This document shows, piece by piece, positions 6,792-15,817 of a DNA stretch of 41,824 bases. This DNA comes from Solimicrobium sp. (GTDB lineage Bacteria; Pseudomonadota; Gammaproteobacteria; Burkholderiales; Burkholderiaceae_D), in the NCBI GenBank assembly GCA_021155915.1, contig JAJNBE010000012.1, positions 1 to 41,824 on the forward strand, given 5' to 3'. Made by a program: the position numbers and the translations under genes. Position 1 is the stretch's first letter; every line of letters starts with the position of its first letter. The notes under the pieces are model-generated. The model worked only from the letters and a program-made list of their open reading frames with translations, was not told the DNA's origin and made no database searches.

Positions 6792-9212
6792 TTAATTGCG
6801 AACTGGTTTACCTGTTTGCATCATACCCATAACGCGTTCTTGTGTTTTAGGATGGTTTAACAACTCCATAAAGGCTTTGCGTTCCAAGTCCAATAGCCAT
6901 TGTTCATCGACAACGCTACCGTTTTCAATTTCTCCACCAGAAAGGATTTCTGCAATCATGGTGCCTAGTTTATAGTCATGTGCAGAGATAAATCCGCCAT
7001 CTCGCATGTTCACTAATTGTGCAGTAATCGTCGCCATTGTGTAACGACCTCCCACCCGAATTTGTGCTTTTAGTGGCGGACGATAGCCAGCTTCAAACAT
7101 GGCGCGCGCCTCTATTTTGGCAACATGCAGTAATTCATAGGGATTAAATACAATCACGTCATCTGCCGACAGATACCCCATTTTTTTCGCTTCTAGAGCA
7201 GATTTGGAAACGGCAGCCGTTGCCGCATTGGTGAAGTAATTTTTTAAGAACTGTAAAATGTCATTACCTTTAGCTTCGGCTGCTGCACGTACAGCGGCTT
7301 CTTTCAGCCCACCCCCCGCAGGAATTAAACCTACCCCCACTTCAACCAATCCGATATAAGATTCAAGCGCTGCAACACGTTTTGCAACATGCATTATTAA
7401 CTCACAACCTCCGCCTAACGTTAAGCCCGCCACTGCAGCTACGACGGGCACGTTAGCATATTTCAGTGTCATGTGAAGTTGCTGTAATTTACGCACCATG
7501 GGTTCAATCGCGTTAATACCACCAGACATAAATAACGGCAACATGGCTTGCAAATCTGCACCAGCTGAAAATGCACCGCCTTCGGCGGCATCAGTTGACC
7601 AAATCACTAGGCCCTTATAATTTTTTTCAGCCTCTGCTATTGCCCTTTCCAAGCCGGCGATCACGCCTGGTCCAATGACGTGCATTTTTGTTTTTAATGA
7701 GAAAATTAACACGTCATCCGGATTTTCTTTAGTAGACGAATGCCAAATGCGTACCGAATCGTCTTCGAAAATCGTTGTGCCGGCTGTGGTAGCAGAGGCG
7801 CTTCCATCACCAAATACGGTTGCATGAAAATCTTGGCGCTGATAAACCGGCAAATTAGAACGCAAGACATAAGATCTGCTTGCCGCCGACCATGACCCCG
7901 CGGCAGAATGAACTCCAGTTCTCGCACCACCGTCCCAAACCCAATCTGGTAAAGGCACAGAGCAAATTGCTTTGCCGGCATCTATATCTGCTTGTACCCA
8001 CTTTGCGACTTGCTGCCAACCAGAAGCTTGCCAAATTTCAAACGGACCCTGCTGCCAGCCAAATCCCCACCGCATGGCGAAATCAATGTCTCGTGCATTG
8101 TAAGCAATCGCCTCGAGGTGAATGGCAATGTAATGAAAAACGTCGCGAAAAATAGCCCAAAGGAATTGGGCTTGTGGATGGGTTGAATCATGTAATGCCT
8201 GCATTTTTTTGACCGGATCTTTTTCTTTTAAAATCCGCCCAATTAAGTCATCGGCTTTTTCCCCACCGGATACATAGTTGGCTGTGGAAAAATCTAAACG
8301 TTGTATATCTTTTCCGACTTTTTTATAAAAACCTGCTCCCGATTTTTGCCCTAATGCGCCTGCTGCTATCAATTTGGTCAGTACTTCAGGGGTTTTATAA
8401 ATGGAAAAAAATGGATCATCTTTTAAAGTATCTTGCATTGTTTTGATGACATGGCCCATGGTATCTAGTCCAACTACATCCGCGGTGCGAAATGTGCCGG
8501 ATGACGCACGGCCTAACTTCTTGCCCGTTAAATCATCCACCACGTCCACTGTCAAACCAAATTTTTCTGCTTCGACCATAGTCGCCAGCATGCCAAAGAT
8601 ACCAACGCGATTTGCTATAAAGTTAGGCGTATCTTTGGCACGCACGATGCTTTTACCCAAGGTGGATGTTAAGAAATCCTCTAAATGATCAATAATTGCA
8701 GGTTGAGTGAACAAGGTTGGAATGAGCTCGACCAAAGGCATATAACGTGGCGGATTAAAAAAATGTACCCCACAAAAACGCGTTTTCAAGTCTCCGTGGG
8801 AGTCCTGATTTAACCCTTCAGATAAAGCGGTAATTGACAAGCCTGAGGTGTTAGAAGCAAAAATTGCGTGCGGGCCAATATAGGGCGCTACCTTCTTATA
8901 GAGTTCATGCTTCCATTCCATGCGCTCGGCAATGGCTTCAATAACTAAATCGCAGCTTTTTAAAAGGTCAAGATTGTCTTCGTAGTTGGCGACTTCAATA
9001 TAGGTTGCATCGTCTTTATTTCCCAACGGAGCGGGATTAAGTTTCTTCAAATTTTCGACAGCACGTAACGCAATACCATTTTTAGCTCCGTCTGCGGAAG
9101 GCAAGTCAAATAAAATGACCGGTACTTTTGCATTAATGCAGTGCGCTGCAATTTGCGCACCCATGACGCCTGCACCCAAAATCGCTACTTTTTTTATGAT
9201 AAAAACACTCAT
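6792..9212 (-). CDS. Bifunctional 3-hydroxyacyl-CoA dehydrogenase / enoyl-CoA hydratase (FadN-like domain order)
   Basis: 806 residues from ATG 9212, which has AAGG at suitable spacing; a TTG five codons upstream (9227) is less likely. The N-terminal part is the NAD-binding 3-hydroxyacyl-CoA dehydrogenase: KKVAILGAGVMG with GxGxxG at about residues 13-18, and VHFFNPPRYMPLVELIP with the catalytic His. The dehydrogenase C-terminal domain follows. The last 330 residues are a crotonase domain (FSAGADLQAML, then AGLTLGGGCELIMH). Dehydrogenase first, hydratase last is the reverse of E. coli FadB and is the order of Bacillus FadN and many gammaproteobacterial homologues. It would catalyse the two middle steps of beta-oxidation. 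The next gene upstream, acyl-CoA dehydrogenase, is 23 bp away. Confidence 0.92.
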   Translation of the reverse strand: MSVFIIKKVAILGAGVMGAQIAAHCINAKVPVILFDLPSADGAKNGIALRAVENLKKLNPAPLGNKDDATYIEVANYEDNLDLLKSCDLVIEAIAERMEWKHELYKKVAPYIGPHAIFASNTSGLSITALSEGLNQDSHGDLKTRFCGVHFFNPPRYMPLVELIPTLFTQPAIIDHLEDFLTSTLGKSIVRAKDTPNFIANRVGIFGMLATMVEAEKFGLTVDVVDDLTGKKLGRASSGTFRTADVVGLDTMGHVIKTMQDTLKDDPFFSIYKTPEVLTKLIAAGALGQKSGAGFYKKVGKDIQRLDFSTANYVSGGEKADDLIGRILKEKDPVKKMQALHDSTHPQAQFLWAIFRDVFHYIAIHLEAIAYNARDIDFAMRWGFGWQQGPFEIWQASGWQQVAKWVQADIDAGKAICSVPLPDWVWDGGARTGVHSAAGSWSAASRSYVLRSNLPVYQRQDFHATVFGDGSASATTAGTTIFEDDSVRIWHSSTKENPDDVLIFSLKTKMHVIGPGVIAGLERAIAEAEKNYKGLVIWSTDAAEGGAFSAGADLQAMLPLFMSGGINAIEPMVRKLQQLHMTLKYANVPVVAAVAGLTLGGGCELIMHVAKRVAALESYIGLVEVGVGLIPAGGGLKEAAVRAAAEAKGNDILQFLKNYFTNAATAAVSKSALEAKKMGYLSADDVIVFNPYELLHVAKIEARAMFEAGYRPPLKAQIRVGGRYTMATITAQLVNMRDGGFISAHDYKLGTMIAEILSGGEIENGSVVDEQWLLDLERKAFMELLNHPKTQERVMGMMQTGKPVRN

Positions 9213-9235
9213 TTTTAGCCTTATCAAAACAATAA

Positions 9236-11026
9236 TTAAAACAATTTAGCATTAAGAGACATCAGGTTTGCTGATCCTGAACGCGCCTGGCGGAGCAACA
9301 TTTCTGTTTCAGGCAACAATCGTGCAAAGTAAAAACGGATAGTTGCTAATTTTGCTGTGTAGAAAGTATCGGTCGAGTCTTGCTTGGCTAATGCAATTTT
9401 AGCCATGCGCGCAAAGAAGTAAGCGAAAACTAAATGTCCAATTATGCGCAAATAAGGTACAGCTGCAGCGCCCACTTCGTCGCGATTTTTGAACGCTTTC
9501 ATGCCGATTTCCATAGTCAGTTTGGTCACTTTCCCAGCGAGATCAGCCAATGGGGTGATGAATTCGTTCATCGAATCATCAGTACCATTGACTTCAAGAA
9601 AAGCCTGAATTTGTTCGCCAAATTTACGTAACTTTGCACCATTATTCATCAAGATTTTTCGGCCTAATAAATCCAGCGACTGAACGGTATTTGTGCCTTC
9701 ATAAATCATGCCAATGCGCGCATCACGTACATATTGTTCTATTCCCCATTCAGCGATATAACCGTGGCCGCCGAACACCTGGAGACATTCCGACGTGGCT
9801 ATCCATGCGTTGTCGGTTATGAAGGCTTTAACGACGGGTGTAAGCAATGCAACCTGATCGGCGCATTCTTCCCGTACTTCTTCGTCTGGGTGATTAAACT
9901 CTTTATCTAATTGCAAAGCCATGTAGGAGCAAAATGCTCGCGCACCTTCGGCATAGGCTCTGGCGGTGAGCAACATGCGGCGAACATCCGGATGCACGAT
10001 GATAGGATCGGCTGCTTCATCCGGTGCTTTTATGCCAGATAAACTTCGGCTTTGGATTCGATCTTTGGCATACTCTACTGCATTCTGATATGCAATTTCG
10101 TTAATACCTAAGCCCTGCATGCCCACGCCCAAACGCGCTGCATTCATAAAAACAAACATGGCCTGCAAACCCTTGTGTGGGCTGCCAATTAGCCAACTTT
10201 TTGCTCCATCCAAATTTATCTGACACGTGGCATTGCCATGAATACCCATCTTTTCTTCGATAGCGCCGCAGGTAATGAGGTTGCGAGCACCCAAGGTCCC
10301 GTCAGGATCTGGCAAATATTTGGGCGTAATGAACAGGGAAATTCCTTTAGAACCCTGTGGGGCATCCGGTAGACGTGCCAGTACGAGATGCACAATGTTT
10401 TGTGACATGTCATGTTCGCCCGCTGAGATAAAAATCTTACTTCCAGTGATGTGGTAAGAGCCGTCTGCTTGTGGTTCTGCTTTACTGCGCAACAAACCTA
10501 AGTCAGTGCCACAATGGGACTCTGTCAGGCACATTGTTCCGGTCCATTCACCCGACACGAGTTTAGGTAAATATAATGATTTCAGTTCTGGTGTCCCGTG
10601 TTCGCGAATACATTCATAGGCTCCATGCGACAAACCCGGGTACATAGACCATGCCAGGTTCGAAGAGTTCAACATTTCATAAAAAGAATTATTTACCACC
10701 ATCGGCAAACCTTGTCCGCCGAACTCTGGGTCACAAGATAAGGAAGGCCAGCCGGCGGCGATGTATTTTTTGTACGCTTCTTTGAAGCCATTGGGGGTAG
10801 TGACGGTTTGATCTTCCTTGTTGTAATGACAGCCTTCACGGTCCCCCGAATGATTCAACGGAAACAGAACTTGAGCGGTGAACTTTTCGCCTTCCTCTAG
10901 TATTTGATTAATAATATTCGTGTCAATATCAGCATATTTGGGTAGCTGCTTTAATTCTTCTTCAACATGCAACAATTCATGTAAAACGAAATGCATATCG
11001 CGCGTTGGCGCAATGTATTGGCCCAT
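9236..11026 (-). CDS. Acyl-CoA dehydrogenase (long, about 600-residue DmdC/AcdA type)
   Basis: 596-residue FAD enzyme that starts beta-oxidation, first gene of the operon. CLTESHCGTDLG at residues 166-177 is the substrate/flavin motif (usually CLTEPxAGSD), AARLGVGMQGLG lies near 297, and the catalytic base is probably E443 in MIYEGTNTVQSLD. It is much longer than the classic 380-residue enzymes because of N- and C-terminal extensions seen in the AcdA/DmdC-like group with an acyl-CoA dehydrogenase C-terminal domain. ATG 11026 is preceded by AAGGAG. Together with the next three genes it provides a full beta-oxidation cycle. Its distance from ClsB (115 bp) suggests a promoter there, but I could not place one. 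Confidence 0.92.
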   Translation of the reverse strand: MGQYIAPTRDMHFVLHELLHVEEELKQLPKYADIDTNIINQILEEGEKFTAQVLFPLNHSGDREGCHYNKEDQTVTTPNGFKEAYKKYIAAGWPSLSCDPEFGGQGLPMVVNNSFYEMLNSSNLAWSMYPGLSHGAYECIREHGTPELKSLYLPKLVSGEWTGTMCLTESHCGTDLGLLRSKAEPQADGSYHITGSKIFISAGEHDMSQNIVHLVLARLPDAPQGSKGISLFITPKYLPDPDGTLGARNLITCGAIEEKMGIHGNATCQINLDGAKSWLIGSPHKGLQAMFVFMNAARLGVGMQGLGINEIAYQNAVEYAKDRIQSRSLSGIKAPDEAADPIIVHPDVRRMLLTARAYAEGARAFCSYMALQLDKEFNHPDEEVREECADQVALLTPVVKAFITDNAWIATSECLQVFGGHGYIAEWGIEQYVRDARIGMIYEGTNTVQSLDLLGRKILMNNGAKLRKFGEQIQAFLEVNGTDDSMNEFITPLADLAGKVTKLTMEIGMKAFKNRDEVGAAAVPYLRIIGHLVFAYFFARMAKIALAKQDSTDTFYTAKLATIRFYFARLLPETEMLLRQARSGSANLMSLNAKLF

Positions 11027-11032
11027 GAAGAT

Positions 11033-11038
11033 CTCCTT
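11033..11038 (-). promoter_or_regulatory. Strong Shine-Dalgarno of the beta-oxidation operon's first gene
   Basis: The complementary strand reads AAGGAG followed by six bases and then ATG 11026. It fixes the start of the acyl-CoA dehydrogenase gene. Confidence 0.75.
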
Positions 11039-11141
11039 ATCAGGTGGCGGATAGTAGAGGACAGCTATCAGTAAGTCTAGGCTAATGATGTGCTAACTAG
11101 CCCGGCCTACCGTTAATTCGTACTGCAAAAGCTGGAAAGTA

Positions 11142-12311
11142 TTACATGAAATCTTCAATAGCAATTAATCTCATTATTAAACTGTAGATCAAAAAAGCAC
11201 ATCCGTACAAAAATTTTTTCTGCCAGCCGATATCTTTATAAGTGGCGGGGTCAATATGTCGACCGTCGTCGATACCTTGCAAAATTGCTGTGGCAAGTTG
11301 TTTTGAAAAAGTGTGATCTTTAATTATTAAATTAGCTTCCTGGTTCACCAGTAAGCTCAGCCCATCACAGTTGCATGAGCCTATTGTTGTCCAGTCATCA
11401 TCAATTACGGCTACTTTTGCATGTAGTTGAGATTTTTGGTACTCCACAATTTTTATGCCATATTTAAGTAACTTTGGATAATACGAATGGGCAACAGCAT
11501 CTTGAAATTTGAAATCACCAATACCGATGAGGAGAGTAACATCGACGCCACGTCTTGCCGCATTAATTAAGGCATTGCGAAATCTCCGCCCCGGGGCAAA
11601 ATAAGGAGTTACTACCAAAGCCCGCGTCTTAGCATTCCCTAATGCTTGTGAATAGGCTTTTTGAATAGTGTTGCGGAACCGAAAATTGTCGCGCGGAGCT
11701 AGACCAGCAACAATGGGTTCGCGTAGCTGACGCGCAATTACCTTAGGTTTAGTTAATAATTCAAATCGTTCAAACCAACCTAATTTACCAATCTTTTGCC
11801 ATTGTTCTGACATAAGCTGGTGAATTTCTCCAACCAAAGGGCCCTCAACCAGTGCGGCAAAGTCCCATCGGGGAAACGTGAGTACATGTTTGTTCTCACC
11901 CTCAGCGAATAAATCATGATTGATATTTATGCCGCCAATAATAGCTACTTTCTTATCCGCTACGAAGAGTTTGCGATGTGTTCGTGAGAATCCCCTTTTA
12001 AACCAGGGATTAAAACAGCGAAAATGCACCCCAGCCTCGCCAAAACTACGTTCTAATTCTTTTGAACGCTGATTCCCAGTTCCTATCCAATCAACAATAA
12101 CATATACGTGGATATTACGTTGCGCTGCTCGGCAAAGTGCATCATGCACTAATTTTCCGGTCAGATCTCCGGAAAAAAGATAAGTTTCCAGGCGCACTTC
12201 TGTTTGCGCCGTGTCAATGGCTGCAATCAATGCAGGAAAAAACTCAACGCCATTACTTAATAACGTGATTTCGTTTCGTTCAGTGAAGATAACGTTGCGT
12301 TGTAGGCCCAT
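11142..12311 (-). CDS. clsB: Cardiolipin synthase B-like phospholipase D family protein
   Basis: 389 residues with two complete HKD motifs, HxKx4D at H112/K114/D119 (THRKLFVADKKVAIIGG) and H297/K299/D304 (LHAKVAVIDDDWTTIGSCN), as needed for phosphatidyl transfer. Length, the SNGVEFFPALIAAI start and the short hydrophobic C-terminus match E. coli ClsB (YbhO), which makes cardiolipin from phosphatidylglycerol and phosphatidylethanolamine. The gene upstream is a YbhP-like phosphodiesterase, the same neighbour as in E. coli, which strengthens the name. The gap between them is 192 bp, so cotranscription is possible but not certain. Another phospholipase D function cannot be excluded. Confidence 0.85.
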   Translation of the reverse strand: MGLQRNVIFTERNEITLLSNGVEFFPALIAAIDTAQTEVRLETYLFSGDLTGKLVHDALCRAAQRNIHVYVIVDWIGTGNQRSKELERSFGEAGVHFRCFNPWFKRGFSRTHRKLFVADKKVAIIGGININHDLFAEGENKHVLTFPRWDFAALVEGPLVGEIHQLMSEQWQKIGKLGWFERFELLTKPKVIARQLREPIVAGLAPRDNFRFRNTIQKAYSQALGNAKTRALVVTPYFAPGRRFRNALINAARRGVDVTLLIGIGDFKFQDAVAHSYYPKLLKYGIKIVEYQKSQLHAKVAVIDDDWTTIGSCNCDGLSLLVNQEANLIIKDHTFSKQLATAILQGIDDGRHIDPATYKDIGWQKKFLYGCAFLIYSLIMRLIAIEDFM

Positions 12312-12503
12312 ATCATCTCAGGTAGTGATGGCATAAAAGTTGAGGTAAAGGATAGTGACTACTCATTAAGCCCGGGCAATTAAGCCCTCATTTTCATTCG
12401 AGCCTTAAATTATGGCCAATGGATTGGACTGGATAAATTTTTTAGTTCAATCAAAAACTCCTACGCTTGTCTCGCCTTTGTGTGGAGTTACAAAAAAATA
12501 GCC

Positions 12504-13259
12504 TTAGAATTCCAAATCAGCAGTAAGTGGTGCATGGTCGGAAAGTCGCGACCAAGGGGCGCCTCTCAGGACTTTTGCCGATTTGATTTGTATTCCTCGC
12601 ACGTAGATCCGGTCTAATGGTAGAAATGGCGCTCGGGCAGGGAAAGTCAATGCGACTTTTGGTTTGCCATTTTTGGTTAGTGGAGACCGATGTTCAAATA
12701 CTTCTTCCACATTCAATTGTTGGCGTAACGGCTTGCTCAAATGATTGCGCCAATCATTAAAATCACCGCCAATAATTAAAGGTACGTGTGACGGAGTTTT
12801 AGCATGAATAGACTGAATAAGCAGATCAGTCTGGCGACGTCTACCCGCGCCGAATAAGCCTAAGTGAACCACATAACAATGCACTTCGTGTTGCGGCATT
12901 TTTACGACGCAATGCAGAACTCCGCGGTCTTCAAAACGGTGATCGGAAACATCTTCGTTTCCAAAATGCACTATCGGATAGCGGCTAAGTAAGGCATTGC
13001 CATGATGACCGTGTTGGTATACCGAATTCATCCCATAGACCGCCTCATGCTCATCGCCCGCCAGATAGTCATGCTGCCCCTGACTGGGCCAATGCTCGTG
13101 GCGTCTTGCATGATGGTCATGCTGGCCCTGCACTTCCTGTAAAAATAGCAAATCAGCGTCCAGACTTTCCAGCGCGAGGCGCAGGTCATGAATGCGCGGT
13201 TTTTGTGCCAACCAGCTTACACCTTTATGAATGTTATAGGTGGCGATGTGTAATTTCAT
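12504..13259 (-). CDS. ybhP: YbhP-like endonuclease/exonuclease/phosphatase family protein
   Basis: 251 residues from ATG 13259, which overlaps the nudB stop in ATGA. A longer frame opens at 13352, but its extra 31 codons run inside nudB and precede the canonical MKLHIATYNIHKG start. Motifs of the fold are in order: TYNIHKG (Asn), LLFLQEVQG (metal Glu), VVHLGLFG, IIGGDFNDWRN (catalytic Asp/Asn) and a terminal SDHAPL (Asp-His). No signal peptide or membrane segment is seen. E. coli ybhP lies beside clsB, as here, hinting at a role in lipid headgroup or phosphodiester metabolism, but the substrate is unknown. An odd His-rich stretch (DHHARRHEHWPSQGQHD) sits near residues 75-92. Confidence 0.85.
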   Translation of the reverse strand: MKLHIATYNIHKGVSWLAQKPRIHDLRLALESLDADLLFLQEVQGQHDHHARRHEHWPSQGQHDYLAGDEHEAVYGMNSVYQHGHHGNALLSRYPIVHFGNEDVSDHRFEDRGVLHCVVKMPQHEVHCYVVHLGLFGAGRRRQTDLLIQSIHAKTPSHVPLIIGGDFNDWRNHLSKPLRQQLNVEEVFEHRSPLTKNGKPKVALTFPARAPFLPLDRIYVRGIQIKSAKVLRGAPWSRLSDHAPLTADLEF

Positions 13260-13708
13260 GATGAGGTCAAAATTCGTTCTGGTAATTGTAAAATAGCTTC
13301 TGCGTTTGAAGTTGAAAAACATAAATCCGCGGCGTCCCGGTATGGTAGCCATTTATATTGACGATGCTCACGTTCTGCTAAAAGGATGGGCATAGTGTGA
13401 GGCAAAGTGAGCCCAAAGACATGCTCCCTGTTTTTAGTGATGCCAGGGGCGTAACGATACAACCAAATCGGGTAAATATCGTATATGTTTTCCAGCTGCC
13501 AATCGATGAGTTTAAACAGTTTGGCATCTAGTCCGGTTTCTTCTTTAACCTCACGCTCGGCAGTGATAGAAAATGGTTCATTCAAACCATTTTTTGAGCC
13601 TGTGACAGATTGCCAATAGTTTTTCTTATCAGTACGTTCCATGACCAGAACCTGCAAATCCATGGTATGGATAACAACTAAAACAGATTCCGGGACTTTG
13701 TATTCCAT
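13256..13708 (-). CDS. nudB: Dihydroneopterin triphosphate diphosphatase (Nudix)
   Basis: 150-residue Nudix hydrolase. It resembles NudB, which removes pyrophosphate from dihydroneopterin triphosphate in folate synthesis: SVLVVIHTMDLQVLVMERTD, YWQSVTGS, the Nudix helix REVKEETGL, then RYAPGITKNREHVFGLTLP and EHRQYKWLPY. The loop between the Nudix Gly and first Glu seems one residue longer than the textbook G-x5-E; the helix itself is intact. Location directly downstream of aspS is the usual one for nudB in gammaproteobacteria. Its stop overlaps the ybhP start by 4 bp, so the two are coupled. It could act on other nucleoside triphosphates. Confidence 0.88.
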   Translation of the reverse strand: MEYKVPESVLVVIHTMDLQVLVMERTDKKNYWQSVTGSKNGLNEPFSITAEREVKEETGLDAKLFKLIDWQLENIYDIYPIWLYRYAPGITKNREHVFGLTLPHTMPILLAEREHRQYKWLPYRDAADLCFSTSNAEAILQLPERILTSS

Positions 13709-13747
13709 ATTTCTGATGGTTGTCGAAGATTAAAAAGTACCATCCAA

Positions 13748-13882
13748 GAGACCTCTGCTCAGCCAACGCGCCAACCACATACGGTGTTGAGAGCAATCCT
13801 CATGTACTTAAGTACATTCCGGTTGCTGCGCTCCGTGCGCCTTGTCTTTCGGCTCGCTCGCTAGGAATTGTGCAAAGGTCGC
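13748..13882. repeat. Dispersed small repeat, copy A (MITE/REP-like)
   Basis: About 135 bp between nudB and aspS. It begins gagacctctgctca and ends tgcaaaggtcgc, which is an imperfect terminal inverted repeat (AGACCTCTGC against GCGACCTTTGC). It holds a perfect 16-bp palindrome at 13802-13817 (atgtacttaagtacat) and a GC-rich middle (ttgctgcgctccgtgcgcc). Copy B at 36137-36257 shares both ends and the middle block. No coding capacity was seen. Confidence 0.6.
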
Positions 13883-13911
13883 TTTAACTTATTTCGCTAT
13901 CAGCTGAGAAG

Positions 13912-15714
13912 TCAAGCGCTGATAACAGGTTCAGTAGTCCTCAATTTAATGTGTAATTCACGTAATTGTTTTTCATTCACTGCGGAGGGTGCCTGCGTTA
14001 ATAAACACTGTGCACGTTGGGTTTTAGGAAAGGCGATTACGTCACGAATTGATTCTGCACCCGCCATCATAGTAACAATACGATCTAACCCGAAAGCTAC
14101 GCCCCCGTGCGGAGGTGCGCCGTATTGTAATGCGTCTAATAAGAAACCGAATTTGAGCTGGGCTTCTTCTGCATCAATGTTCAATGCTCGGAATACTTTA
14201 CTCTGTACGTCCGCTTTATGGATACGAATCGAGCCGCCCCCCATTTCCCAGCCGTTTAGAACTAAGTCATAGGCCTTGGCAGTACAGTTACCCGGATCAG
14301 TTTCTAACAAATCTTCATCACCGTCTTTCGGCGCGGTAAATGGATGATGGCAAGCGAACCAGCGCGCGCTTTCTTCATCATATTCAAACATCGGAAAATC
14401 AACGACCCACAATGGTTTCCAGCCATCCTCAAATAAACCATTCGTTTTACCAAAGTCGCTGTGACCAATTTTGACGCGCAGTGCACCAATAGCATCGTTA
14501 ACAATTTTAGCTCTGTCGGCGCCAAAGAAAATAAGATCACCGTTTTGGGCGCCAGTTAATTCAACTATTTGCGTCAGAGCCGCATCATGTAAATTTTTAA
14601 CAATCGGCGATTGCAATCCAGTTCGGCCTGCCGCAATGTCATTAACCTTAATGTAAGCCAGACCTTTTGCGCCATAGATACCAACAAATTGGGTATAGGC
14701 ATCAATCTCAGAACGAGGCATTGCCCCGCCCCCCGGAATGCGCAAACCGACTACACGGCCATCAGCTTGCTTTGCTGCATCGGAGAAGACTTTAAAATCA
14801 ACATCTTTCATCACGGAGGTGAGTTCAGTGAATTTTAAATTAACACGCATGTCCGGCTTATCCGATCCATATAGATGCATTGCTGTCTTGTAATCCATTA
14901 CTGGAAACTGGCTACCTAAATCAACAGATAAACAGTTTTTAAAGATCACACGAATCATTTCCTCGAAGAGAGTACGGATTTCCTGTTCGGACAAAAACGA
15001 GGTTTCGCAATCAATTTGAGTAAATTCCGGCTGACGATCTGCACGCAAATCTTCGTCACGGAAGCACTTAGTAATTTGATAATAACGGTCAAAATTAGCA
15101 ACCATCAGCAGTTGTTTAAATAGTTGGGGCGATTGCGGTAGCGCAAAGAAATGGCCAGCATTCACACGGGAAGGAACTAGGTAGTCCCGTGCGCCTTCTG
15201 GTGTCGACTTAGTGAGCATCGGCGTTTCAATATCAATAAATCCTAAGCTATCTAAATAGCGCCGTACTTCCATAGTGACCCGATGACGCAATCGCAAGTT
15301 GTTTTGCATCTGGGGACGGCGCAAATCCAAAACACGATGCGTCAGACGAGTAGTTTCAGATAAATGTTCATCATCTAACTGAAAAGGTGGAGTAACTGAA
15401 GCATTCAATATTTCCAGTGACTGGCACAACACTTCAATTTTTCCAGACTTCAAGGTAGCATTAACGGTGCCTTCAGGACGGTTGCGGACCACCCCAGTTA
15501 CACGCAAACAAAATTCATTGCGTATTTGCTCAGCTGCAGTAAATACATCTGCTTGTTCCGGTGCACAAACCACTTGTACCAGGCCCTCCCGGTCGCGTAA
15601 ATCAATAAAAATAACGCCGCCGTGATCACGTCGCCGGTGTACCCATCCACATAGATTGACAGTTTGGTTTAAAGCGGTTTCCGTTGTTTGACCACAGTAA
15701 TGGGTTCGCATCAT
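13912..15714 (-). CDS. aspS: Aspartyl-tRNA synthetase, bacterial type, probably non-discriminating
   Basis: 600-residue class II synthetase with an N-terminal OB fold ([20 protein letters not shown]), motif 2 [18 protein letters not shown], a bacterial insertion (GAD) domain at about 290-410, and motif 3 [11 protein letters not shown] near residue 540. Residues H31 and G82 match the pair reported for the Pseudomonas aeruginosa non-discriminating enzyme (discriminating E. coli-type AspRS has Leu and Lys at these places), so it may also charge tRNA-Asn for later amidation by GatCAB. Two ATG codons are adjacent at 15714 and 15711; GGA precedes them and the first is used here. It lies third in the FmdB-DUF502-aspS-nudB order. 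Confidence 0.96.
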   Translation of the reverse strand: MMRTHYCGQTTETALNQTVNLCGWVHRRRDHGGVIFIDLRDREGLVQVVCAPEQADVFTAAEQIRNEFCLRVTGVVRNRPEGTVNATLKSGKIEVLCQSLEILNASVTPPFQLDDEHLSETTRLTHRVLDLRRPQMQNNLRLRHRVTMEVRRYLDSLGFIDIETPMLTKSTPEGARDYLVPSRVNAGHFFALPQSPQLFKQLLMVANFDRYYQITKCFRDEDLRADRQPEFTQIDCETSFLSEQEIRTLFEEMIRVIFKNCLSVDLGSQFPVMDYKTAMHLYGSDKPDMRVNLKFTELTSVMKDVDFKVFSDAAKQADGRVVGLRIPGGGAMPRSEIDAYTQFVGIYGAKGLAYIKVNDIAAGRTGLQSPIVKNLHDAALTQIVELTGAQNGDLIFFGADRAKIVNDAIGALRVKIGHSDFGKTNGLFEDGWKPLWVVDFPMFEYDEESARWFACHHPFTAPKDGDEDLLETDPGNCTAKAYDLVLNGWEMGGGSIRIHKADVQSKVFRALNIDAEEAQLKFGFLLDALQYGAPPHGGVAFGLDRIVTMMAGAESIRDVIAFPKTQRAQCLLTQAPSAVNEKQLRELHIKLRTTEPVISA

Positions 15715-15817
15715 GAGAGTTCCAGTTTGAATATAATTATTAATAAAAGAAGGTTGGGCTGAATTGTCGTATTAATTCAATAGTTGCAGCCCTGGGTTTG
15801 TAGCTCTGCTCGTCCAG

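Noticed and set aside
13260..13352. N-terminal extension of the YbhP-like protein
   Set aside because: It overlaps nudB by about 100 bp, has no family similarity, and the ATGA start at 13259 is the natural one.
15740..15795. gggctg...cagccc inverted repeat between DUF502 and aspS as a terminator
   Set aside because: The stem is only six GC-containing pairs with a loop of about 25 bases and no T-tract, and the genes are in a conserved operon order.
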